From assembly GCA_964354225.1 (NCBI GenBank), contig CAYGZC010000328.1, positions 1 to 11,223 on the forward strand: 11,223 nucleotides of DNA, read 5' to 3'. Below, piece after piece: positions 5,439 through 11,223 of the stretch. The notes under the pieces were generated by a model, which was given only the letters and a program-made list of their open reading frames with translations, was not told where the DNA came from and did no database searches. The DNA is from CAYGZC01 sp964354225. GTDB taxonomy: Bacteria; Bacteroidota; Ignavibacteria; UBA10030; SZUA-254. The position numbers and the translations under genes were made by a program. The stretch's first letter is position 1, and each line of letters opens with the position of its first letter.

Positions 5439-6359
5439 ATGAAGAAAGATTTTTTAAGTATTGCGGATTGGAATACGGAAGAATTGTTGGAACTTATAGA
5501 CTTCTCAAAGAAAATCAAAAAATATCCAAAAGAATATTCCCAAAGTCTTTCGGGGAAATCGATTGCAACCATTTTCGAGAAGCAATCTCTCCGGACACAT
5601 GTTACATTTGATGTCGGTATCTATCAGTTAGGTGCTCATGCGATCTATCTTACACAGGGAGATATTAGTTTGGGCAAGAGAGAGTCGGTATATGATACCG
5701 GCAAGAATCTGGAGCAATGGGTGGATGGTATTGTGGTGCGGACTTACGCTCATAAAACATGCACTGATCTTGCTGGTGCAGTTGATATTCCCGTCATCAA
5801 TGCGTTGACAGATTCCGAGCATCCGTGTCAGGCACTTGGTGATTTTCTGACAATTCACGAAAAAATGTGGAGTTTCACAGGTAAGAAATTCGTTTTCGTC
5901 GGAGATGGCAACAATGTGTGTCATTCGTTAATGCTGTTCGGCGCAAAGGTCGGAATGAATTTCGTAGCTGCGACACCGAAAGGTTACGAGCCGGATAAAA
6001 ACGTTTTCAAAACTGCTTCGTCTGTTGCAAAGAAAATGGGTTCGACTGTTCAGGTTATAAACGATCCAAAGGAAGCTGTGAGCCATGCGGATGTTATTTA
6101 CACCGATGTCTGGGCGAGTATGGGTCAGGAAGTTGAGAAGGAGCAGCGGGTGAAGATATTCAAGAGTTTTCAGGTGAATAAGAAGTTGATGTCATATGCT
6201 AAGCCCGATGCAATTTTTATGCACTGCCTGCCCGCGCATCGCGGTGAGGAAGTTACGGATGAAGTTATCGACTCGAAGAACTCTGTGGTATTCGACGAAG
6301 CAGAGAACCGTTTGCATACCCAAAAAGCTGTTATGCTCACATTGATGACGGGAGAATGA
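5439..6359 (+). CDS. argF: Ornithine carbamoyltransferase
   Basis: The enzyme transfers the carbamoyl group from carbamoyl phosphate to ornithine, giving citrulline; it also works in reverse in arginine breakdown. Family motifs are in order: the carbamoyl-phosphate loop SLRTH (50-54), Arg101 (VVRTYAH), HPCQ (128-131), the ornithine-side DVWASMG (223-229), and HCLPA (262-266) with the reactive Cys263. DxxxSMG together with HCLP distinguishes ornithine from aspartate enzymes. The length of 306 is normal. The loop reads SLRTH where most relatives have STRTR or SLRTR, so its last Arg is His. The ATG lies six bases after the GTPase gene, and the stop overlaps the start region of the carbamate kinase gene. 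Whether it is anabolic (argF) or catabolic (arcB) cannot be decided; no arginine deiminase gene is in the window. Confidence 0.9.
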   Translation: MKKDFLSIADWNTEELLELIDFSKKIKKYPKEYSQSLSGKSIATIFEKQSLRTHVTFDVGIYQLGAHAIYLTQGDISLGKRESVYDTGKNLEQWVDGIVVRTYAHKTCTDLAGAVDIPVINALTDSEHPCQALGDFLTIHEKMWSFTGKKFVFVGDGNNVCHSLMLFGAKVGMNFVAATPKGYEPDKNVFKTASSVAKKMGSTVQVINDPKEAVSHADVIYTDVWASMGQEVEKEQRVKIFKSFQVNKKLMSYAKPDAIFMHCLPAHRGEEVTDEVIDSKNSVVFDEAENRLHTQKAVMLTLMTGE

Positions 6360-6360
6360 T

Positions 6361-7311
6361 CTGGAAAATTCTCTTCTTATTGCTATCGGGGGGAATTCGC
6401 TCATCAGGGCGGGACAAAAAGGTACTATACCTGAGCAATTTGCAAATGCCTGCACGACAGCAGAACAAGTTGCAGAATTGGCTGCGCGCGGATATCGAAT
6501 AGTAATAACTCATGGAAATGGACCGCAAGTCGGCTCACAGCTTCTTCGCTCGGAAGCCGGATCATCGCAAACTTATACCTTGCCGCTCGATGTATGTGTT
6601 GCAATGACTCAGGGCGAGATTGGTTACATTCTTCAAACATCTTTACAATCAATCCTTCAAAGTCGAAAAATCTCGACTCCCGTCGCCAGTCTCGTAACTC
6701 AAGTGATTGTCGATAAACATGATGTGGCATTTCAAAATCCGACGAAACCAATTGGTCCATTTTATTCTAAAGAAACTGCAGATAAGAAGAAACATGAGCT
6801 TGGTTGGGACATCGTTGAAGATGCGGCACGGGGTTATCGCCGTGTAGTTCCATCTCCTAAGCCGCTTGGGATCGTAGAACTTGAGATAATTCAGGATTGT
6901 TTGGAAAGGGATATAATTGTAATCGCATCGGGCGGCGGCGGTATTCCCGTGAGTATTGAAAATGGAACTATTGTAGGTGTTGAGGCAGTTATTGATAAAG
7001 ATCGTGCTTCTTCGTTGTTGGCAAGTCAATTGAAGATGAAACGTTTCGTTATTTCAACTGAAGTAGAGCAGGTGTATCTGAATTTCAAGAAACCGAACCA
7101 GATAGCAGTTCGCGAGATGAATGTAGACGATGCAAAAAGATACCATGCCGAGGGACATTTTTTAGAAGGAAGCATGAAGCCGAAGATTGAGGCGGCGATA
7201 GATTTCATAGAAGCCGGAGGAGAAGAAGTTATTATCACCGATCCCGGGCATATCGTCTCAGCCGTTGAAGGTAAAACTGGAACTCATATAATCAGAAAGA
7301 TGAAGCTATGA
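6361..7311 (+). CDS. arcC: Carbamate kinase (non-standard or damaged start)
   Basis: The enzyme interconverts ATP plus carbamate with ADP plus carbamoyl phosphate. Homology begins well upstream of the first in-frame ATG (6478): LLIAIGGNSLIRAGQ, encoded from 6373, is the N-terminal phosphate-binding strand and loop of the family. Other motifs are VITHGNGPQVG, VASLVTQVIVD, GGGGIPV, VIDKDRASSLLA and KPKIEAAIDFIE. Between the upstream in-frame stop (6346-6348) and the first motif there is no ATG, GTG or TTG. CTG at 6361 has GGGAG (6350-6354) six bases before it and gives 316 residues, the normal length. Alternatively the true start is the out-of-frame ATG at 6356, which overlaps the argF stop as ATGA, and one base has been lost. 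The gene's 3' end overlaps the next gene by ATGA (7308-7311). Confidence 0.88.
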   Translation: MENSLLIAIGGNSLIRAGQKGTIPEQFANACTTAEQVAELAARGYRIVITHGNGPQVGSQLLRSEAGSSQTYTLPLDVCVAMTQGEIGYILQTSLQSILQSRKISTPVASLVTQVIVDKHDVAFQNPTKPIGPFYSKETADKKKHELGWDIVEDAARGYRRVVPSPKPLGIVELEIIQDCLERDIIVIASGGGGIPVSIENGTIVGVEAVIDKDRASSLLASQLKMKRFVISTEVEQVYLNFKKPNQIAVREMNVDDAKRYHAEGHFLEGSMKPKIEAAIDFIEAGGEEVIITDPGHIVSAVEGKTGTHIIRKMKL

Positions 7312-8228
7312 AATTACAGCATGTAATAGAATCACAGCAGTTTACTTTACCGATGTTGGTAGAGCTTTTCGAAATTGCAGATCAGATGGAGCGCATTCTT
7401 GTACGCGGCGGAACGCAGGATTATAACCACAAGATTATGGCTTCGTTGTTTTATGAGCATTCGACACGTACGCGTTTTTCATTCGAGTCTGCAATGCATC
7501 GCTTAGGAGGAAGTGTGCTTGCGACCGAACGAGCAAATACATTCTCATCAGTTGCTGCCGGCGAGACACTCGAAGATACAATCCGGGTCGTTGGCAATTA
7601 TGCTGATGTCATCGTACTGAGGCACAACGAAGTAGGCGGTGCTCAACGAGCCGCTGCCGTTTCAACTGTTCCTATCATCAATGCGGGCGATGGAAAAGGA
7701 GGACAACATCCCACACAAGCACTCCTTGACCTCTATACAATTTACAAAGGAGTGAAGACAATCGAAGGCGTGAAAGTTGCATTGATCGGAAATCTGACCG
7801 ATGGACGCACAGTGCGTTCGCTTGCGTATCTTCTCGGAAAGTTCGAGCGCGTTAAGCTATTTTTTGTTGCTCCAAAATCTTTCCAGATAAAACAAGATAT
7901 ACTGGATTATCTTGTAAAACATGACGTATGGTTCTCCCTCGAGAGCAATATGATGAAAATATTGCCCGAGGTTGATGTGGTTTATAGTACACGCATTGAG
8001 CCGGAACTATTAACACAAAAGGGAGAAAGACTCGAAACTATCTCTCAATATTTCATTGATGATAATGTTCTAAAACTAATGCCCTCTCACGCACTTGTTA
8101 TGCATCCATTGCCGCGACTGCATGAAATATCTCCCTCGGTAGATTCAGATGTTCGTGCCGCATATTTCAAGCAAACGCGGAATGGTGTCTTGATTAGAAT
8201 GGCGCTGCTCGCATCAGTTTTGGAATGA
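7308..8228 (+). CDS. pyrB: Aspartate carbamoyltransferase homologue with altered active-site residues
   Basis: The 306-residue protein has the catalytic-chain layout of aspartate transcarbamylase, which commits carbamoyl phosphate to pyrimidine synthesis. Present are Glu50, STRTR (52-56), Arg105 (VLRH), HPTQ (134-137), Arg167 (DGRTVRSL), Arg229 (YSTR), HPLPR (266-270) and a C-terminal NGVLIRMALLASVL helix. Numbering to about residue 260 coincides with E. coli PyrB, which exposes differences: the 80s loop ends SSVAAGE, giving Ala84 where E. coli has the catalytic Lys84; after Arg229 it reads IEPEL instead of VQKER, changing Gln231 to Glu and Arg234 to Leu; and the HPLPRVDEI motif reads HPLPRLHEI. 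It could be a degenerate ATCase, one acting in a complex, or a transcarbamylase with another acceptor. It overlaps the kinase gene by 4 bp and the convergent MFS gene by 15 bp. No regulatory-chain gene (pyrI) is nearby. Confidence 0.82.
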   Translation: MKLQHVIESQQFTLPMLVELFEIADQMERILVRGGTQDYNHKIMASLFYEHSTRTRFSFESAMHRLGGSVLATERANTFSSVAAGETLEDTIRVVGNYADVIVLRHNEVGGAQRAAAVSTVPIINAGDGKGGQHPTQALLDLYTIYKGVKTIEGVKVALIGNLTDGRTVRSLAYLLGKFERVKLFFVAPKSFQIKQDILDYLVKHDVWFSLESNMMKILPEVDVVYSTRIEPELLTQKGERLETISQYFIDDNVLKLMPSHALVMHPLPRLHEISPSVDSDVRAAYFKQTRNGVLIRMALLASVLE

Positions 8229-9500
8229 TTTATTATTTGAGTCGTTTCTATCTCTGTTTTCGGAACGGTAGGATCTTGGCTCATGAACTAGCAGTATCAA
8301 AAAAATCATTCCGGTAATCGAGAAAATTATTCCCAATGAAAAAACAGCTTGATATCCGAACATATCGCTTATCCATCCTCCTAATAATCCCGATAGATAC
8401 AACGGTGCGAGAATAGTGTTCATCAATCCTATATAAGTCGAACGCTGTTCACTCGGACTGTATTCAAGGGCAAGATTATGACGTGTCATTAGCTCTGACC
8501 CAAGATTGATACCCATAAATAGAAAGACCATTCTAAACCATTCAATAGTAGGTGAGAGGAGTGCGAATATACTTGCGATCAACATTGTGCCCGATGCTGA
8601 AATTAATGCGAGCTTGTTTCCGTAACGATCCGCTACAAATCCAATTATCAACGCACCAATCCCCTGACCGATTACCATTATCAATGTAAACTGCCCAACA
8701 AAACTCTCATCCGTGTTGAAGCTTCTCAATCCGTATACTGTGAAAAAACTAAGTGGCATAGCAGCCAGGATTAAAAATATAGAAGCAAAAATATAATTTC
8801 GGAAAGGGATATTTTCCAAGAAGACATTCCGTAATTGCTTAAAGTAATCGGAGCGCGATTGCGAGGGAAGAACATTGCTTGGGTGTTCTTCAATGATAGC
8901 AAATTGAAGAAAGATAGAAATAAATTGCAAGCCAAATGTTATAAAAAATGCTAAGGCATAGCCGAGTGGGAATTCAAAATTTACCAATAACCATGTCAAA
9001 ATAAATGCACCAATGAATGCTCCGCCACCTGCCAGTGATGTTCTCAGCCCCGAGAGTCTACCCCGAAGTCCAACAGGTGTTAATTTCGCATACATATCGA
9101 ACCAAAATGGTGTTGCAATCCCAGTCAGGATTTGATAAAATCCAAACAGGATAAGAAAAAGAGAGAGCGTTAGTAATTTGTGGGAATTTCCAAGACTAAG
9201 GATCACAATGCCGGTAACAAGCACAACAAATCGCTGGACAAGTCCTGTTCTTATCGCCCAGGTTTTTTTCCATCGCTGTGTCTGAGCATATCGAGCGGCA
9301 AATATTTGTGGAAGGAATAAACCAACCCATGCGATAACTCCAAGTGCACCAATCGCAAGATTACCTCCACCCAAACGATTGACAAGAGCGGGAAGAACCG
9401 TTTGTGTTGAGATGAAAGATGTACCCGCAATAAATAGTGCTCCTTCGGATAGGTTAATTAGAAAGTTTCGCTTTGAGGATCGATTTAAGGTTTCAAACAT
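8214..9500 (-). CDS. MFS transporter, 12-helix type
   Basis: A 428-residue integral membrane protein of the major facilitator superfamily, substrate unknown. Hydrophobic segments occur throughout, in two halves of about six, separated by a polar loop near 203-232. The second half carries the family loop motif GFVADRYGNK (287-296); the corresponding region of the first half is ARYAQTQRWKK (69-79). PVGLRGRLSGLR (142-153) resembles a conserved segment of a group annotated only as MFS transporters. The C-terminus is a hydrophilic tail rich in Asn, Arg and Ser (409-428). The ATG at 9500 gives normal length; no Shine-Dalgarno precedes it. The gene converges on pyrB with a 15-bp overlap of coding ends and no terminator between, so it is a separate unit on the other strand. 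It could export a drug or metabolite. Confidence 0.85.
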   Translation of the reverse strand: MFETLNRSSKRNFLINLSEGALFIAGTSFISTQTVLPALVNRLGGGNLAIGALGVIAWVGLFLPQIFAARYAQTQRWKKTWAIRTGLVQRFVVLVTGIVILSLGNSHKLLTLSLFLILFGFYQILTGIATPFWFDMYAKLTPVGLRGRLSGLRTSLAGGGAFIGAFILTWLLVNFEFPLGYALAFFITFGLQFISIFLQFAIIEEHPSNVLPSQSRSDYFKQLRNVFLENIPFRNYIFASIFLILAAMPLSFFTVYGLRSFNTDESFVGQFTLIMVIGQGIGALIIGFVADRYGNKLALISASGTMLIASIFALLSPTIEWFRMVFLFMGINLGSELMTRHNLALEYSPSEQRSTYIGLMNTILAPLYLSGLLGGWISDMFGYQAVFSLGIIFSITGMIFLILLVHEPRSYRSENRDRNDSNNKSFQN

Positions 9501-9608
9501 TGTTCAAATATAAAAAAAGCATTACATCTAATCCACTGAATGATTCTTGTTGCGTAGATTTATTATTGGTAAGGATAAAGGTTTCTATTTTACAAAGACT
9601 CAAGTTAA

Positions 9609-9637
9609 TTGACTTTCCTCGTTGTAAAAGGTATATT
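9609..9637 (+). promoter_or_regulatory. Sigma70-type promoter of the receiver-domain gene
   Basis: TTGACT (9609-9614), a 17-base spacer and TATATT (9632-9637). Both hexamers and the spacing are identical to those ahead of the recombinase at 1473-1501. Transcription would start near 9644, leaving a leader of about 38 bases. The rest of 9501-9681 carries only the upstream region of the minus-strand MFS gene, for which I see no convincing promoter. Confidence 0.6.
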
Positions 9638-9681
9638 TAATTGAGAAATGTATTGAACATGAAAATATTTTAATCTGATTA

Positions 9682-10056
9682 ATGAAATTACAAAAAACGA
9701 TATTGTTCCTTGAAGATGAAGAAGAATTTCTTTCAACAGTTAGCTCGCTTCTGCGGGATATCGGATATAACGTTGTTGAAGTTCTAAATGCTGAGAGAGC
9801 ACTTGAAATCCTTGAGAAAACAGCTCCAGATTTAATAATAGCCGACATTAAATTACCCGGTATTAATGGCTTTGATTTTTTTACGCAGGTGCATCGTATA
9901 GATAAATACCGCAAGATTCCGTTTATTTATCTGACAGCATTTAATAATCTGCAAGCCGCTATGAGGGCAAAAAATGATGGAGCTACAGATTATATTACTA
10001 AACCGTTTGAATTGGAATATCTGATCACGAGAATCCAAGAATTACTTCCACCATAA
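9682..10056 (+). CDS. Stand-alone response regulator receiver domain (CheY-like)
   Basis: The 124-residue protein is one receiver domain with nothing attached, so it must act by binding a partner. The phosphorylation machinery is complete: acidic pair Glu11-Asp12, phospho-acceptor Asp55 (IIADIKLPG), Thr85 (YLTAF) and Lys107 (TKPFE). It has the usual alternating beta-alpha pattern, with GYNVVEVLNAERALEILE in its first half. The start ATG at 9682 gives a normal N-terminus (KTILFLEDEEEFL); no Shine-Dalgarno is visible. No histidine kinase or output protein is in the window, so the partner is unknown. The gene has its own promoter and reads away from the MFS gene. Whether the small membrane protein downstream is co-transcribed is unclear (90-bp gap). 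Confidence 0.92.
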   Translation: MKLQKTILFLEDEEEFLSTVSSLLRDIGYNVVEVLNAERALEILEKTAPDLIIADIKLPGINGFDFFTQVHRIDKYRKIPFIYLTAFNNLQAAMRAKNDGATDYITKPFELEYLITRIQELLPP

Positions 10057-10146
10057 TATGTCGATTTTGATTTGGTGATCTTGGTCACTGCTGAGAATTT
10101 AAAATTCGAATACGTTAATATTAAAAATGAAAGGTTATTGTACAAA

Positions 10147-10308
10147 ATGGATGAGGGTACGGGGTTGAAAAAAATCCTCAAATGGGCAGGGCTAGTGACG
10201 ATTATTGCCCTCCCGGTAATTGTATTATTAAAAAAAAGGAAAAATTGTTCGTCCGATGTTCCAGACGACGACGAGTCTAATATTTTTACAACTGAATTGG
10301 AAGAATAG
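10147..10308 (+). CDS. Small single-helix membrane protein
   Basis: From ATG at 10147 the frame encodes 53 residues: a short basic start (KKILKW), one hydrophobic helix (about 12-28, WAGLVTIIALPVIVLL), a positive stop-transfer patch (KKRK) and an acidic tail (DVPDDDES). The basic residues on both sides leave the topology ambiguous. An in-frame TTG at 10072 would add 25 residues without hydrophobic or other family features. No family is recognised. A weak AAAGG lies about 13 bases ahead of the ATG, which is rather far. It follows the receiver gene on the same strand and might share its transcript. It could be a chance ORF, but the helix followed by basic and acidic blocks resembles a real small protein. 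Confidence 0.45.
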   Translation: MDEGTGLKKILKWAGLVTIIALPVIVLLKKRKNCSSDVPDDDESNIFTTELEE

Positions 10309-10318
10309 TATTGTTTAG

Positions 10319-10340
10319 TTTTAGTTTCTATCAACTAAAA
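10319..10340. terminator. Possible AT-rich hairpin between convergent genes
   Basis: TTTTAGTT (10319-10326) and AACTAAAA (10333-10340) form an 8-bp stem around a six-base loop. It lies between the small membrane protein gene and the convergent PBP gene and overlaps the PBP stop codon. The stem has only one G-C pair and no strong T-run follows on either strand, so terminator function is doubtful. Confidence 0.25.
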
Positions 10341-11223
10341 ATTGATCGTACTTTTTAAATCCTCCACATCTTTTAAGCTATTGTGTTTCTGACATTTTCC
10401 AGGTAAGTATTTTTTATTGAATACTTCTACCTCACGATCAGGACAGAATGGTGTAGCGATATTTTTTGTTTCTGTGCATATCGTGTCTCTCTCAACTCCC
10501 TCTGGTTGGTTAAAATATTGAAGAGGTAGTGCGATATTTGGATCTTCGTAAACATATTTCATAAAAAGACCCCAGATAGGTGCTGCTGCTCTTCCGCCTT
10601 GACCATCACTTGTTGTGAAATGAACTGATTTATTATCAAATCCGACCCAAACTCCGGCGGTGATCTGTGCAGTAAATCCAACAAACCATGCATCAGCATA
10701 TTCTTGAGTTGTACCAGTTTTTCCAGCTGCTGGTCTGACAAAATAATTTCGCACGCGTACCCCAGTGCCACCATCTACCGTTCCCGTTAGCATATCGGTC
10801 ATCAAGTAAGCAGTTTCTTTACTTAAAACTTCGCGTTTTGTTGGCTGGTTCTCTTCAATTGTATTACCGTCTTTATCTTCAATTTTCAGAATCGAGATTG
10901 GCTCAACATAAACACCATCGTTTGGGAATACACTATAAGCAGCTGTCAACTCCAACGGTTGAACCTCTCCCGTTCCTATCGCAAGCGATTCATATGGCGG
11001 TAACTCCGATTTGATACCCATGCGATGAGCATACTCGATAACAGTATGTACGGGTGCAATTTCCATGATTGCTCGGATCGCAATGAGGTTAATTGAGTGT
11101 TTTATTGCATCGCGAAGCGTGTATTTGCCCCCGATTTCATGCTCAAAATTTTCCGGTGTCCATCGTTTACCATCAGCCATTATCAATGTTACTGGTTGAT
11201 TGAGTAGTTCGTAACATGGTGGA
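10335..11223 (-). CDS. Class A penicillin-binding protein (PBP1A-like), C-terminal transpeptidase part, 5' end outside window
   Basis: Bifunctional class A PBPs polymerise and cross-link peptidoglycan at the outer face of the inner membrane. Only the last ~295 residues are here; the frame is open to the right edge, where it reads PPCYELLNQPVTLIMADGKRW. It includes WTPENFEHEIGG and TLRDAIKHSIN, in which Ser-Ile-Asn is the SxN motif, then the LAIGTGEVQPLELTAAYSVF region and the third motif AGKTGTT, followed by DAWFVGFT and GVWVGFD. The SxxK nucleophile motif and the glycosyltransferase domain must lie beyond 11223. TTG at 11186 is internal, not a start. The tail after the catalytic domain carries three cysteines (ICTE, PFCP, GKCQKH), which could bind metal or form a disulfide in the periplasm. 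It ends with TAG at 10335-10337. Confidence 0.92.
   Translation of the reverse strand, partial: PPCYELLNQPVTLIMADGKRWTPENFEHEIGGKYTLRDAIKHSINLIAIRAIMEIAPVHTVIEYAHRMGIKSELPPYESLAIGTGEVQPLELTAAYSVFPNDGVYVEPISILKIEDKDGNTIEENQPTKREVLSKETAYLMTDMLTGTVDGGTGVRVRNYFVRPAAGKTGTTQEYADAWFVGFTAQITAGVWVGFDNKSVHFTTSDGQGGRAAAPIWGLFMKYVYEDPNIALPLQYFNQPEGVERDTICTETKNIATPFCPDREVEVFNKKYLPGKCQKHNSLKDVEDLKSTINF

Noticed and set aside
6478..7311. Carbamate kinase starting at ATG 6478
   Set aside because: This would remove the N-terminal IAIGGNSLIRAGQ motif, which is clearly encoded in the same frame just upstream.
9500..9512. Bacteroidetes-type -7 box (TATATTTG, minus strand) ahead of the MFS gene
   Set aside because: It matches TAnnTTTG but ends four bases before the ATG, and no matching TTG box lies upstream.

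Overview
The window is AT-rich bacterial chromosome (about 40% G+C by eye) with compact, mostly unidirectional operons. Protein character is closest to what I associate with the Bacteroidota/Ignavibacteria-Chlorobi side of the tree: a short FeoB class, a cysteine-containing PBP1A tail, a predicted GTPase of the COG2403 type beside transcarbamylases, and several starts without a clear Shine-Dalgarno. That placement is an inference from style, not from a marker gene.

Region 1 (1-1501) is an accessory, recombination-related edge. A small membrane-protein ORF on the + strand ends at 127 and is followed at once by an attC-like imperfect palindrome (141-193), so the pair looks like an integron-type gene cassette. 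A perfect 24-bp palindrome (199-222) follows. Next is a minus-strand tyrosine recombinase (catalytic part 234-1076) whose N-terminal arm is broken by a roughly 285-bp element. That element is little more than a GIY-YIG (URI-type) endonuclease gene between two 17-bp terminal inverted repeats that match at 16 of 17 positions. The missing start of the recombinase, with its ribosome-binding site and a good promoter, is found on the far side (1361-1501), and removing 283 bp rejoins the frame. This one-gene element is the main discovery candidate.

Region 2 (1502-4020) is a ferrous-iron uptake operon: feoA, feoB and a small cysteine-rich zinc-ribbon-like protein, separated by 2-3 bp.

Region 3 (4104-8228) is a tight four-gene carbamoyl-phosphate cluster: a predicted P-loop GTPase related to archaeal cyclic 2,3-diphosphoglycerate synthetase, ornithine carbamoyltransferase, carbamate kinase and an aspartate carbamoyltransferase homologue. 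A kinase that makes or uses carbamoyl phosphate between two enzymes that use it suggests local supply or channelling. The carbamate kinase has no ATG, GTG or TTG start in its frame. The ATCase-like protein has lost several residues known to matter for catalysis in E. coli PyrB, including the position of Lys84.

Region 4 (8214-11223) holds a convergent MFS transporter (minus strand), a stand-alone response-regulator receiver domain with a clear sigma70-type promoter, a tiny one-helix membrane protein, and the C-terminal part of a class A penicillin-binding protein (minus strand) that runs off the right edge.
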